A stretch of DNA of 64,000 nucleotides from Echinarachnius parma (GCA_037951105.1 JBAMJV010004323.1:62001-126000), one strand, 5' to 3'. Shown: positions 21,862-34,069, counted from the stretch's first letter. Made by a program: numbers and translations. Notes: generated by a model from the sequence alone, not told the origin.

Positions 21862-22515
21862 ATTCCAGGTTGTTACCCCCGTTAGTTGCTCAGCAACCAC
21901 CGTAATTACAAATTCACTGGTCTTAAGCTTCACTTTCGGGCCGACGTTATTTGATTGTATCATACATGTCTGGGGATGTGTTTACATTCATTGCTCGGTG
22001 CAATTTTTGCCTGCTAATCAAATTCATACTTGTTTTAATAATCCATTGATTAAATTGTGTATTAAAATCAACTCCATGATTTTTTGGGGGTTAACTCAAT
22101 TACATCTTACGTTTGTCCACAAATCAAGGTCGTTACCCCCGTTTGGCCGCTTGGTTGTCTGGTCGTACGCTTCATTTACGGACTGACGCTCGTTGATTGT
22201 GTCATACACGCTTAGGGAATCGTTACCATTAATTCCTTTGAGCAAAATTTGCCCCAAAATTGCAACAAAATGTATAAATGTTTAATTTGTTGATGACTTT
22301 CAGGGTAGTTGTATTAAGATCAACTTCCATCATTTGTTTGTATCGTAATTACATCTCAAGTTTGTCATAATTCAAGGTTGATACCCCCTATAGTAAACAC
22401 TGGAACCATGATAATTGCAAATTGAATTGCTGTATGCTTCTTGCAATTTGGGGGTAGACGTTCTATGATTGTGTTAGACATGTCTGTGGTATGTTCCTAT
22501 TCATTCCTTAGAGCA
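21862..22515. repeat. three degenerate tandem units of about 250 bp
   Basis: CAGGTTGTTACCCCCGTTAG (21867), AAGGTCGTTACCCCCGTTTG (22125) and AAGGTTGATACCCCCTATAG (22373) each lead to GCTT...TTTGATTGTGT-type text and a CATTCCTT...GCAA...TT-GCC segment. No frame is conserved. Confidence 0.65.
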
Positions 22516-22857
22516 ACATTTTCTCCAAAAATAAATTTTTTTTTTTTTTTTAATACCCATTGAAAATATTGCTCAGGGATGTAGTATTAGTATCCCGGCA
22601 TCTAAAGTTTTCCATGAAAAATTAAATATATTTGTATAGAGTACAGAACTGGGTATTTAGAAAGAAGAAAATGATAGGCATTAGTGAATATTACTGTGTG
22701 TATACTGGACATGTATTTAAAATCATCTAATTTAAGCGATTAGAGAGAGGAACTTAATAGGAGAATGGTATAAGTTTAGAAGATAATAGTAATTTCCCAA
22801 TAGATATTGGAAAAGATATTAACCTATTCGCTCCTAGCTATGAAAGTTGCCATTGAG

Positions 22858-22938
22858 TTAACCCGTTCCCTACGAGATTATGAAATCCCCATAGACTTTG
22901 TACATATACCCACTCGGTTCCCATGGTCAAGGAGTTAA
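22858..22938 (+). mobile_element. 80-bp TTAACCC mini-element, copy f
   Basis: TTAACCCGTTCCCTACGAGA ... CATAGACTTTGTACATATAC ... GTCAAGGAGTTAA, with TTAA on both ends. Confidence 0.85.
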
Positions 22939-24480
22939 ATACATGGTTTACCAGTTCCCCATGGGCAACAGGTTATTAGGTACATGCATATCATAATAAG
23001 GTATCTATACCCCCTATGGTTTCAGGGAATCCAGGTTATGCAGAAAACAGGATTATATCTTAATTCATGAAATAACCATTACAGTATTAAAAAGGGGATT
23101 AATCTATATTTCTAGGAACGTATGGATAGCTTTTAAAATTCCTAGGGATAATTATTAAAGGCATATTGCACGTAGCAATAAAGATGATAAAACCATTACT
23201 TTTTTTGTTTACTCATTGTTCATGGGGAGAAAGAACTAGGGCCCTTCTCTAGTTTTCGAAATAATGCTCTTTGATAGATTTTGTTGGCTAAAAAGAGCCT
23301 AAGCCTCGGTATAATTTTACGAGTACAGGATTAAATAGGGGATTCTGTGTTGTTTTTTCCCAGGGCTCGTTGGTTAATATTTGGGGATCAAATTGTGATG
23401 ATCCCCATGCATTATTTGCACTTGTGTGAACAGATTTTGATAATAAGTATGGATGTGTGAACGCAGTGATGATGATGATGAGTCACGTGTATTGTACCGT
23501 GAAGGCAACGAAATATGAAAACGTAAAAAACGTAAAACTAGAATGAGAGTAACTGGTAATTTGACCCCCATTCCAAAGTTTGCCAACACAATTGTGGAGT
23601 GTCTGGCATATAGCCGTGAAATGCCCCCAACATCCTCCTCCTCCTCCCTGATTGATAAATGTTATGGCACGGTGAATGCGTCGCGGCCGACGTGACTGCC
23701 GGCATCCGGGCGAGCGCGGCAATTTGAAACCGTCGGGAAGCGTTAACTGCCCTCCCCTCCTCTAGCTCTTTGTCCCTACGGACATCATATACCATTGGTC
23801 AATATTGACTTTTGTTAGTGCCCAAATATACAGTAGTTTATGCTTGAAATGCTTTTTATGCCAAAATATTCTTTATTTATTATTGCTTAAAATGCTCAAA
23901 TATACTTTATGCTTGAAATACATTTATTGCTCAAATACATTTTATGTTCAAATAATATGCTTTTCTTGTTTGTGCTGAAATACACTTTTGATCAACTATT
24001 ATTATATATAAATATAATAAAAATGCATGGCATTTCTCCAATTATTCCCCATAATATAACAGGAGAGAATGCCGACTGGTGTTAATAGTTAATAGCATTT
24101 TCCCAAGTTCCCAAGTTAGCCATCCAATTTATCACATATTAAATGTCCCCCAAGTGATTACTTATGTCATTTTGATGTAAAAAGAAAAAAATGTGGAAAA
24201 CTCACTAATTAGATATGAGGAAATCCCAATGGAGCAATGTGATGGCTCATTATAGTATTTATGAAATGCTGTCCCTCTTTTAAAATGCAAATAATGGAAA
24301 GTGAAATCAAATAATCATACCTTTCACTTCAGTGGAAGGAGAGTGCATTGTACACAAGTGCATGTGGGATGTGGGGTGGGGGTGGGGCACATAAGTGCTG
24401 TGATGGTGATGTAGATGTATACATTTTAAAATTTAATCTATTGAGTTGGTATTTCTGTCTACCTTTGGTAATGCTTAGGT
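22939..24480. other. non-coding stretch, no gene seen
   Basis: Mostly unique AT-rich DNA. 23640-23790 is a short GC-rich island (GCGTCGCGGCCGACGTG). 23820-23980 has irregular repeats of TTGAAAT...ATGCTCAAATA. No exon with splice sites recognised. Confidence 0.45.
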
Positions 24481-24489
24481 CACAAATGC

Positions 24490-25000
24490 TCCGATTTGGG
24501 ATACGGCGCCCGTACGATGCCACTTTTAGGTGGAATCTTGCGGCACCCGCAAGGGTGCCGTGGCTATCGTGCGGTCGCCGTACGATGTCAACAAATTGTT
24601 TAACATGGAGTTAAAAAAAGAAATGCATCGTACAATTTTTTATTTGCCGTAAGCCCGTAGACACGTCGTAGAGAGCATCGCACGGGCACAGCACGGACAC
24701 CACAGCCTTTTTTTGAATATCGTACAATTTTGAGACTGAATTTTTGGCATCTCAAATCGTACGGGTACCGTGTAGTCACCGTAAGAGCACCGTAAGGCAC
24801 CCGTACGGTCACTAAGATTGTGATCACGGGAGCCGTGCGATTTATGTTTTATTTTAAGACAAAAGTCATCGTACGGGCCCCGGCAAATATGTGACTGCTA
24901 CTCTAAGATACCACAGACATCGTACGACATCACAATTTCCCAAAATCGTAGAAAATCCGCCGTAGGGAGAAAAATCGTAAGGCGCCAGGATCAATTATGA
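24490..25000. repeat. segment dense in CGTACG / CCGTA / CGTAC words
   Basis: At least twenty occurrences of ATCGTAC, CCGTACG, CCGTAAG and their complements over about 500 bp, in both orientations, in otherwise AT-rich surroundings. Probably a worn fold-back or internally repetitive element whose ends I cannot fix. Confidence 0.55.
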
Positions 25001-25324
25001 CCTAGGCATAAGGATGGAGAAATATAATCCATTGAGTTAGTATTTCTTTCTAAACTCCGTATAAATGATGGGAGAAGATTTTCTGGTTGCATGCACCCTG
25101 TTCATCTATGTCAACTCTTTAACGGCTGGTTTAGAAATTAGGTGGGGGTGGATCTATGGAGAGTGCATGTTCTACCTAAATCAAAAAGTCCTCAATGGGT
25201 TAAGCAAAATTGTGGACTCTATATCAAAGGAAAGATGGCCACATAATGTATCGCAGAAAAAGCAAAGCATAGTTTCTCTCATTGGTTGTACAATAGTTAT
25301 AGTTTGGAAATTCCAAAATGTATA

Positions 25325-25535
25325 GCACTCCATTCTCAAATATTAAACAAAAATAATAATTTCAGTGTCTGATAACTTTTTTTTTCAATCCGGATGAGGA
25401 ATATTAGACACTAAAATTATTATTTTTGTTTAATATTTCAAAAAGTTATCAGTCTTTATATAAATACATCTTTAAAGATGTATTTAAGACTGAACTTTTT
25501 TTTCTCAATCTGGATGAGGATTATTAGTCTCACAT
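25325..25535. repeat. nested fold-back sequence
   Basis: AATATTAAACAAAAATAATA is mirrored about 90 bp later (TATTATTTTTGTTTAATATT). The loop, with TCAATCCGGATGAGGA, recurs as TCAATCTGGATGAGGA near 25506. A palindrome ACATCTTTAAAGATGT lies near 25467. Confidence 0.6.
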
Positions 25536-25699
25536 ATTTAAATTATTCAATTATACAGAAATAGACTTTCTTTCAATATTGACTTGTGCCTACAGAGAAC
25601 CCTAATCCCTGTCTGTATCCCTGACACGATGCATAATTCTCTCTTTAAATATTTGCACACCATGCATCACAACTCAAAAGTGACTACTTCTGCAAATAG

Positions 25700-26250
25700 A
25701 TGAGGAAGGATACTTTTGTTCCGAGACAAGATCCCAATTAGATACTTAATACATAAGTCATTAATCACACCACTGGAAGCTGTTTTGTAGACATTTGGGC
25801 TTGGCCGTGGTATTAGAAGGGATAAAAGTTAATCATATTAATTTCACACAACATGATTCATGACAACCCCTCGAAATATATGACACAAACTTCTTTTAAG
25901 GGGGGACACACAAAATCCAAATAAAAGGCAGTATACGGTACTAAAGTTTAAACACAAAATTCTAATTAGAGGCAGTTTGCTGAAGTTTGGATACATAATC
26001 CCAATTTATACTTTCACAACTCACACTGATGTTGGCAGCCATTTGTGCAACATGATTCACAACTCAAAATGACAACCTCTAAAAAAAAAATGACACAGGC
26101 CCCTTTTGGGGGGATACACAATCCCAATTAGTGGTGGGACACTTAAAGTTTGGACATGAAGCCCCAATTAGATACTTTCATATCTCACACCAAGCGGTCA
26201 GTCATCAATCACACCACTGGTAGCCGTTGGTAGCCGGTCATACCAGAAGG
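25700..26250. repeat. worn tandem repeat of ATCCCAATTAG phrases
   Basis: ATCCCAATTAGATAC, AATCCCAATTTATACTTTC, CAATCCCAATTAGTGG and GCCCCAATTAGATACTTTC recur with CACACCACTGG. Period irregular; no coding content. Confidence 0.5.
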
Positions 26251-26389
26251 GGGGCTCCGGCTGGTAGACGGACAGCATGACTCATTGTTTGCTTTTAATA
26301 TTTCCCTAATTGCTTGGGTCCATACTTGTCATTGGGGTGATTCAGCTCGGCCAGTGTTTCCCCCCTCCCCTCTCTTCATTTTGCTATGA

Positions 26390-26960
26390 GGATAACAATT
26401 CCTCTTCAAGGACTGTTTCCCCCATCCACTCTCCTCCTCTCAAACTGCCAGTGACAATCTCTCATCAAATACCATCTTTTCTCAAGAGTGTTCCCCCTCT
26501 CCTCCCCTCCCCCCCCCCCCCCAAATCTCCTCTCACTACGCAGATAGCAATCCCTTATCTGACACCATCTTTTCTCAAGAGTGTCCCCCCCCCCTCCGTC
26601 TTTTTGTAATGACTGGTCCCCCCTCTACTCCTCTCCTCTCATGCTGTAGATGACATTTCCACAACAAACACCAACTTTTCGCAAGGAGTGCTTCTCCCAC
26701 TCTCCTGTCCTCATCTTACAATGCCGATGACAATCTCTCATCAAACACCATCTTTTCTCAAGAGTGTCACTGTCCTTCCCCCTCCCCCTCCCCATCTGCT
26801 CTCACCTCTTTCCTTGCAGGTGACAATCCCTCAACAAAAGCCATCTTTTCTCAGTGAATGTTTCCCCCTACTCCTTCCTCCCTCTCACAATGCATGTGAC
26901 AATCCCTCATCAAACACAATCGTTCCTCGAGAAGTGTTCCCCCTCCCCTCTCACTCCGTG
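26390..26960. repeat. CT-rich minisatellite, about seven units
   Basis: TGACAATCTCTCATCAAA and CACCATCTTTTCTCAAGAGT recur at 26452, 26545, 26650, 26727, 26820 and 26897, separated by C-rich spacers; an outlier lies at 27426. The proline-rich frames across it are not genes. Confidence 0.8.
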
Positions 26961-27892
26961 CCCAGACAGTGGGCAAACATAGGGACAAGAGGGCCAACAA
27001 ATTGGGGAAGCGTGAGACCAAATTTGAAATGCAGGGATCTCAGTGTTTTCAGGCAAGAGCTTGAATTCATGTCACGAAATTCATGAAAATCCTTATTATT
27101 TTCAACACGAGTCAGATATTAAATGTTGCTTGTAAGTATCGGTTTCCATGGTGGTGTTTATAATATGCGTGGTTTGCAGTTGCACCATGTGAGAGGGGAG
27201 GATTGGCGAGTCCTGAAAAGGACTGATTGTATTGAGTCAGATATTGGTATCTCAACTTGTCCTGGCATCTATATATGGCATTATCTATGTTGTTATATTT
27301 CTCTCCCCAGAGCGGGCAGCAGGCAGTAGGGGATGGGGGGAATTTCCCAGAAGAAGGGAATTGCCCCCCACACATGCACACACTCTTGTCCGCCCCTCAG
27401 CTACGCCACTTAAATACTCCATGGATGACAATCCCTCATCATACACCATCTTTTCTCGCCCCCTCCTCCTCCTCGTGATTAGATGGGGAAGCACCCCATC
27501 ACGTTTCCGAGTGGGCTTTGCTCTTCCAATTAGACAAATTGTTCAGTCACCAAACTAGGGATTTCGGGGGTATACCCCATTACTCAAATTCCTTTGTTTG
27601 TGCTGGTTTTTGGTGCAAATTTACATGGAAGATGACGTGTATAACATTGTAATAGTAGTGAGAACAATTTTCAGTCGCCCAACTAGGGATTTGGGGGTAT
27701 ACCCTATCACTCGAATGTCTTTGTTTGTGCTGGTTGTCGGTGTAAATTTACATGGAAGATGACATGTATTATCATAATTATAGTGAGGGGGAAGGGGTAA
27801 ACGATATCCTTCTGAATCTTTTGTTTATGCATGTTTTGGTTTACATGAGCATGTACATGGACTTTAAAATACTTAAGATGACAGGTACGATC

Positions 27893-28030
27893 AGTGGTGT
27901 AGCGACGGAGGGGGGGGGGGGAGGGGAGGGCACATACCCCCTCTCCCAATAATTTGAAAAAAACAATAGGAAATATAAGGGGACATTTTGTGAAAAAACA
28001 AAGAAATACCACGGGTACAATGGTACCAGG
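27893..28030. mobile_element. CAGTGGTGTAGCG poly-G element, copy 1 (one end seen)
   Basis: CAGTGGTGTAGCGACGG, a G-run, CACATACCCCC and CAATAATTTGAAAAAAACA, AATAGGAAATATAAGGGGAC: the same order as 28755-28917. Confidence 0.6.
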
Positions 28031-28296
28031 TGGAAAGGAAATGTACCGTCATCAAACAGTGTCCTTACAAATCGCTTGTGGTACTTCAGGCTTACATGTA
28101 TAGCAGGGAAATTAACTCCCATTTCCCTGTGTATAGTAATCTGTAAAATATACTTTCAATACTCCGTAGGACAAGACTCTTTTAGAAATAAATGTAAAAA
28201 TGTCTTTTAATATTCATTATCTCACTCCATAAAGATATAAAAAATGCTTCATTTTGTATAGAACTTATTAATCCTAATTTTCTTTTATGTTTCATT

Positions 28297-28371
28297 TTTT
28301 AATAATTGTTCAATGTTTATTCAATGGTAATTTTAATAATTGTTCAATGTTTATTCAATGGTAATTTTAAT
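28297..28371. repeat. two copies of a 35-bp unit
   Basis: TTTTAATAATTGTTCAATG followed by TTTATTCAATGGTAA occurs twice in tandem, perfectly. Confidence 0.9.
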
Positions 28372-28754
28372 AGATGTTGACAGTTTAAAGACAGGGCAAG
28401 GAGCCGGCAATCCATAAATTTAACAATTTAAGCACCCGTGGATTAGATGGTCTTGTTTAATAGAAATTGAATAATAGGATTTAAGCCTTTTTCCTTAAAA
28501 TTTCAATTATTAGTAAAAAAAAAGTTGGTAAAAATAGATGAGGGCCAAAAGTAAACAAATTATGAAAAAGAAGCACACACGGATTAGATGGTTTCGAAGT
28601 GTTTTAAAAAGATTGAGGGTGTTAGGATGATGTAATCCCAAGTGTGAAGACAAAGATTAATGGCATCCATGTATAAAAGTCATCAATGGCCTTTAAGCTA
28701 TTTATTCTATGACAGCACATTTATAACTGGCAGGTGTGTTTCAATAAAAGTCTA

Positions 28755-28917
28755 ATATTTGGGGGCACGGGGGGGAGGGGGGCACATGCCCTCCCCCCAA
28801 TAATTTGAGAAAACAGTAGGAAACATAAGGGGACATTTACAAAAATAAAAAAATACATCAGGTGTGCCCCCCCCCCCCGTCCCCAGTCCCCAGTCCGACC
28901 ACGCTACGCCACTGCTC
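28755..28917. mobile_element. poly-G element ending CTACGCCACTG, copy 2
   Basis: GGGGGCACGGGGGG, CACATGCCCTCCCCCCAATA, GGAAACATAAGGGGACATTT, a C-run, then CACGCTACGCCACTG. The end is the complement of CAGTGGCGTAGCG, so the family has inverted ends. Confidence 0.6.
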
Positions 28918-29510
28918 CATGTTGTGGTATTTTTGTTATTTGTCACTGATAATCACTCTCTGTTCATGTCTGTCATAACAATGACTGATGATGCCATCCC
29001 TGCCTCCACCTCCTCAGGTGTACTTTTCTCATCTTCATCCCAAATCCTCCTCCAACTATCCCCTCGCTGATTTCAGATATTAGTTATGACAACACTCCCC
29101 CACACTCGCACTCATCGGTCATTGGGGTGGAAAGAAAGTACAAATGAATGAGCATTGTTTTTGTTTTATAAGTTTTGAAGCTTAGGAGACGGCATAAAGA
29201 AGGATTCAGGATGTGTGATTGGGTATGAGATGGACCAATATAAAATTAACAATGCTTAAAACAAATATTTTTGTGAAAACTTCAATTTGAACTTGAAAAT
29301 GTTTAGATTGTGATTGTGATTCTGAAATCAAGTTTGGGTGACAATGACTGATGATGTCATCCCCGCCTCCTCCTCATCAGGTGTACTTTTTTCCTCTCAA
29401 TCCTCCTCCATCATCCATCCCTTTGCTAATTACAGATTTGTTGTTATTAGACCACTTGCCCACTCTCACATTTATCAGTCTTTGAATGAGTGTTGTTATG
29501 GCATTTTGAA

Positions 29511-29809
29511 ATAATAATAATAATAACAGCGCTTAGAAACCCTGTATTAAGCGCTTTATAATGCAAGCTATTATTATTATTATAATAATATAGAAGGCTT
29601 CTAATGCGCCAGTTCCCCCCTTTTCAAGGCGCTCTGGGTGCAGTTAACTCATCTTCACACAAAAAAAGAAGGGGGAAAAAACACATGAACATTCGAACAT
29701 AATCATAAACATTTTTGATACATAAACATTTTTAAAACACATAATGAAACTACTAGAAATTACTGAAATGCAACTTGGAAAATATGTGTTTTCACCAAGG
29801 AGAAGGCAT
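29511..29809. mobile_element. (AAT)n / GCGC repeat inserted in tandem unit 2
   Basis: AATAATAATAATAACAGCGC, a short hairpin (TAAGCGCTTTATAATG) and TATTATTATTATAATAATAT, then AATGCGCCAGTTCCCCCC. Absent from the neighbouring units 1 and 3, so it is an insertion. Confidence 0.6.
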
Positions 29810-29879
29810 GTAAAGGGGATTTAGGTGTGGTTGGGGGCAATAGATAGACCATAGTAAATGATGGAGCAATAAACTAAGC

Positions 29880-29959
29880 TTAACCCATTACCTTCGAGAT
29901 TCTGAAATCCCCATAGACTTTGTACATAGCCCACTCGGTTCCTGTAGACAAGGGATTAA
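29880..29959 (+). mobile_element. 80-bp TTAACCC mini-element, copy g, with empty-site evidence
   Basis: TTAACCCATTACCTTCGAGA ... AGACTTTGTACATAGCCCAC ... AAGGGATTAA. The sister tandem unit has only AATGCTTAAAACAAA at 29251-29265, where this copy has AAGCTTAA[insert]TTAAAACATG. Confidence 0.85.
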
Positions 29960-30649
29960 AACATGACATTGGTGAAAATGTACAATGAAAGCTTAAATTT
30001 TAACTTCAGATTATGGTTGTAATTCTAAAATCAAGTTTGGATGACAATGACTGATGATGTCATTCCTGCCTCTTCCTCCTCAGGTGTACTTTCATCATCT
30101 CCATTCCAAATCATTCCCATCATCCATCCCCTTGCTAGTCTCAAATTTTAGTCATGACAACACTTTCCTCCACTCACACTCCTCAGTCACTGAGGTGGAA
30201 AGAAGTACAAATGAATGAGTATTGTTATGGAGTTTTGAAATACAAAGGATTTAGGTGTGGTTGGGATGACAGTTTGAACATACATGTAGTAAATGGTGGT
30301 GCAACAAGCAAGCAAATGTTTCAAAATTTTAAAATTATGATTGTGAATAAAGAAAAGCAGCTGAACAATTTTGAAAAATGTGGATTCTAAAATCTAATGA
30401 CAATGACTGATGATGTCATTCCTGCCTCCTCCTCCTCCTCCTCCTCAGGTGTACTTTGGTCATCTCCATCCCAAATCCACCATCATCTATCCCTATCCTC
30501 CATCATCCATCCCCCATCATCCATCCCCCTTGCTAATTCCAGATTTTAGTTATGACAACACTCGCCCACACCCACACTCATCAGTCACTGAGGTGGAAAG
30601 AAAGTACAAATGTTTTTTTTTGAGGATGTTTGTCTGAGTGATGCTGGAT

Positions 30650-31202
30650 TTAAAGTGATACCTGTAAAGTGTCAGATATTGCACAAAACGACATTTGAGA
30701 CTTCAATCCTATATCAGTATCATTGTAAAATACAATTGAAAGATTTGTGAAAGTTAGAAAGAAAACGAACAATGTTTACCTAGTGAAAAAAATGAATATT
30801 GAGTTCATATTTTATCACCGAATACTGATGGTCTGCCATACATTTGTCGCAGTAAATAATGATCCGTTTGAGATATTTGTACCCGTGTAACTTACAGACG
30901 TAGTACAGAATTCATGGAATTTGCACTCGCTCGGCTCAAAGTTCAATCTCCGGAATGTTCTCACGCGTGCTGCATGCGGACGTGTTCAGCTAGGACAATT
31001 GTACTTTTTATCAAAAGCGTTGATCAACGCTTTTGAAATAATGATTTTCAATGATAATTATCTTCATACCAAAGGGACATTTGAAAAAATCTAACCCTAT
31101 TTTATTCTTCTCTTACCATAAGCTAAACAACACGGCAGAAGAGAAACGAGGAAGCTCCAAGTATTTTTCGTGGAGTTAGACAATTTACAGGCATCACTTT
31201 AA
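30650..31202. mobile_element. 553-bp TTAA MITE with TTAAAGTGAT ends
   Basis: TTAAAGTGATACCTGTAAA at the left and TTTACAGGCATCACTTTAA at the right; the inverted ends go on to GTGTC/GACAA. It contains a perfect 26-bp palindrome at 31011-31036. No credible coding frame. Confidence 0.8.
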
Positions 31203-32545
31203 GCTTCTTTTTTTTGTGCGAGAAATGGGGTACAGCAGCGTATCCAAAAAAGGAGGTAAAGAGGGCAATATTACACCCCTGTGGAATTCTTCCTGACCTC
31301 ACTGTCTCCCTTGTGGAAGAATAGAAAATGAAAAGCTTTAGTAATTCAATGATATACACATCTGGGCAAGTAGAATTGAGAATTATACAAGTTTTGCTTG
31401 CCCCAAGCCAGAATTGGTAGGCCCAAAGTAAAGGAAAAAGACTTTGGCAACCAGTGGCCGAGAGCACGATCATGACCCAGGACCAGCCCTAGTTCCACTG
31501 ATCTCTAGATGCTCGTGTAATCCTTTACGGTTGAATGAGTAAGGGTGGGTGTGTGCTCTGCTACGGTCTGTTGATTTGTATGTTATTCTAGCATATTGAC
31601 ATCGATGAGTTAGAGCCAATTATGCTAATTACCATGGTAAATGTCGCTGGTCCGTAATCGGACCCCTGCCCCCAGGTTCCCATATGCAATGTGTTAAAAT
31701 TGGGTAGCCCAAAGCTGATTTTGAGCTCTGACAAAATATGACAAAATTCTTTAAAGGATTCCTATTTGCCCCCACCTTGGTTTTTCCTGACTATGCCACT
31801 GATGGGTTTGGGTCGGGATTAGGGGAAAGGCGTCCACAGATATGGAGAGGGGATGGGGGATCTGGGAGTTGGGGTGGGAGGTAGATGGACCGTGTTCAAT
31901 GGTGAAGCAACAATTGAGCGAAGATCATAATGGATTATGACTCATTGACATTGATGTAATGTAGATAGAAACAGGTGATTATTATGAGTGTCTTGATGAT
32001 TTCGTTTATCAAGGACAGTAGAAAGTGAAGTCATAGCTGGATTAAAGAAATAAGACATTCTGCAAATTAGCAAGAAATTGTTAAGGACCAAAACAAAACT
32101 GGAATTTGTATCAAGAAATTTATGGCAAATATAATGTCTTTTTGTAGGAATAACATGTGACAAAAATGATATATGTATGATATTAAAAAATATTAATGGA
32201 AACTGAAAAGAAATTGTGATATTTCTCAAGATCTTATGGGAAATCATAACTTAGCATGATGCAGGATTCATGAACTTTAATTGAACCACCCACAAATGAA
32301 ATGGATCCTCCCTTCTGTTGTAACCAATCACATCTCAAGTCTCCTAACTATGTGCCAGAGTTAGCGAAGTAGTCATGAACATTATCCCAGCGCTGCTCAT
32401 AGATAATCCACCATAATTTGTTACTGTCAGAAAATGACGCCAAAAAACTCCTCTCTACTACATCTTTGTCTTGAGGTTAGATTGATGAGAATTTATATTC
32501 CATTTTTATTCCATTTTTTACTCAATTTATGGCTTCTATCTTGGC
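31203..32545. other. non-coding stretch, no gene seen
   Basis: Unique AT-rich sequence. A short CTATGCCACTGATGGG near 31792 may be a terminal scrap of the CAGTGGCGTAGC family. No exon recognised. Confidence 0.45.
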
Positions 32546-32551
32546 ATCATT

Positions 32552-32561
32552 CAGGGATGCC

Positions 32562-32601
<40 letters not shown>

Positions 32602-32812
32602 TTTTGTTAATATATTTTTTAGGGGATATGATCCCCAAAATAGGCTCAGATTGCACCAGAGAACATCTGGAACCCCAGAGCTTCCAGGGCCCTAAAGCGG
32701 GCCCTGGACCCCGGCTAAAGGGACTTCGCGCTCGTGATGTGCGCTTCGGGCGCATTATTTTGAGTCTCCACAAATTTTCAGGCCCTGGAGCCATTTGCCA
32801 CTGGCATCCCTG
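32552..32812. mobile_element. 261-bp hAT-like MITE
   Basis: Ends CAGGGATGCCAG and CTGGCATCCCTG are exact inverted repeats. ATCATT flanks on both sides (32546-32551, 32813-32818). The interior has a run of about 27 T and a GC-rich block (CAGGGCCC...GGGCCCTGG). End sequence fits non-autonomous hAT elements, though the visible direct repeat is 6 bp, not 8. Confidence 0.7.
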
Positions 32813-32949
32813 ATCATTGTCTGCAACAGTAACATCACTGAGGAGGTAGCATCATGCAAAATGATATTGACACACACTCAGAGAGCATTCTTGAATACAG
32901 AAATAAAAAGGTGTCCTTTATTACAAATACTGGTTGCACAGATTATTAT

Positions 32950-33335
32950 TCATGCAATGTTTGATCTAGAGTCATTCTCCATCATCTCATTATCACATAC
33001 ATTGCTAATTTATTAATTACGCAGACATTCATCTCATTTCCCGCCGACCATAATGACTCTAACTCAAGAAGCAGCACTTGGCAAGTACAAGTAAGGTGAT
33101 GGTGAATTTTTTTACCAACATCATGCGGCGTTAATGGTTTAGTTTATCTTTTAGCACCAGTTGCAATAGATACCTTTGCAATGTTTGATCTAGAGCGATT
33201 CTCAATCATGTCACCATCACATACAGCGTTAATTTATTAATTACGCTCGCTCTTTACGCTGGCGTCCTTCACTTTTTCAGCCGACCACATGACACACACT
33301 CAAGACACAGTAGCGAGAACCGACATCAAAGTCTG
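32950..33335. repeat. two diverged tandem units of about 223 bp
   Basis: CAATGTTTGATCTAGAG at 32957 and 33180, each followed by CATTCTC/GATTCTCAATCAT, ATCACATACA, TAATTTATTAATTACGC, CCGACCA and ACTCAAGA-CA. No shared frame. Confidence 0.7.
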
Positions 33336-33745
33336 CCGCTGAAAGCTGATGATGCATAATGGATTGCTATAAGTCATTTTTTCTTTCTTTCTTTCTTTCA
33401 CTGGTAACGTGAAATCACAAAAGTGTCGCAGACAATAGCTGCGTGAGTCATTGCATAGTCACCGAACAAAAATATGAGATGGGCTTTTCCGTGATGACTA
33501 TTTTTTTTGTGTCCAATGTTCAAAAGGAAAAATTGATATTAGCTGGATGAGTCTTAATGGTATACTCCAGGGGTGGTTACAATTAGGGAATAGATTGAAT
33601 TCAGTGGCATAACCAGACTAAAACCAGAGGAGGGTAGTGTAAATGGGGGTAAAACCAGAGGAGGGTAGGGTAAAAGGGGGGTAAGAGTTTTTGTGAGGGG
33701 AACAGGTAGCAGGAGCCAAAAATGAAAATGGTCAAGATACAATAC

Positions 33746-33825
33746 TTAACCCATTGCTTATGGGAACCGGGTGGGCTAAGTACAGAGTCTATGGGGATCT
33801 CAGAATCTCGAGGTAGACACGTTAA
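33746..33825 (-). mobile_element. 80-bp TTAACCC mini-element, copy h
   Basis: TTAACCCATTGCTTATGGGA ... GTACAGAGTCTATGGGGATC ... GTAGACACGTTAA. TTAA at both ends. Confidence 0.85.
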
Positions 33826-33854
33826 CCTTTACCACAAGTGCTAAAATGTGTAAG

Positions 33855-33856
<2 letters not shown>

Positions 33857-33888
<32 letters not shown>

Positions 33889-33925
33889 GTGGCTACTTAT
33901 ATAGCGCACGTTCCGTCTTTCGACG
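33857..33925 (+). repeat. (AAT)n with adjacent TATATAGCGC, copy 2
   Basis: About ten AAT repeats, then GGTGGCTACTTATATAGCGC, as at 3527. Confidence 0.7.
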
Positions 33926-34069
33926 CACGCGGCGCATCACTTGTGGGACCCCAAGGAAGAACAGCGGTTTTGTTTTTTTAATTCTGCTGAATTGGGTCAT
34001 CCCCCGTTGCACTTCATTGCTGTATTTATTGTTGTGATTTCGGAAATAAACAAACAAACAAACAAACTA

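Larger units (their letters stand above)
28979..30640. repeat. four tandem units of about 360 bp, one with two insertions
   Basis: CAATGACTGATGATG starts units at 28979, 29342, 30045 and 30401, each followed by CCTCAGGTGTACTTT, CATCCC, TTAGT-type text, CAGTC...GAGGTGGAAAGAAAGTAC and GAATGAG. Unit 2 is longer because of the insertions at about 29511-29809 and 29880-29959. Confidence 0.8.

Noticed and set aside
23662-23681. Similarity of TATGGCACGGTGAATGCG to the miR-124 family
   Set aside because: The seed has a mismatch and two bases are missing in the centre. miR-124 is essentially invariant in animals, and no good hairpin was found.
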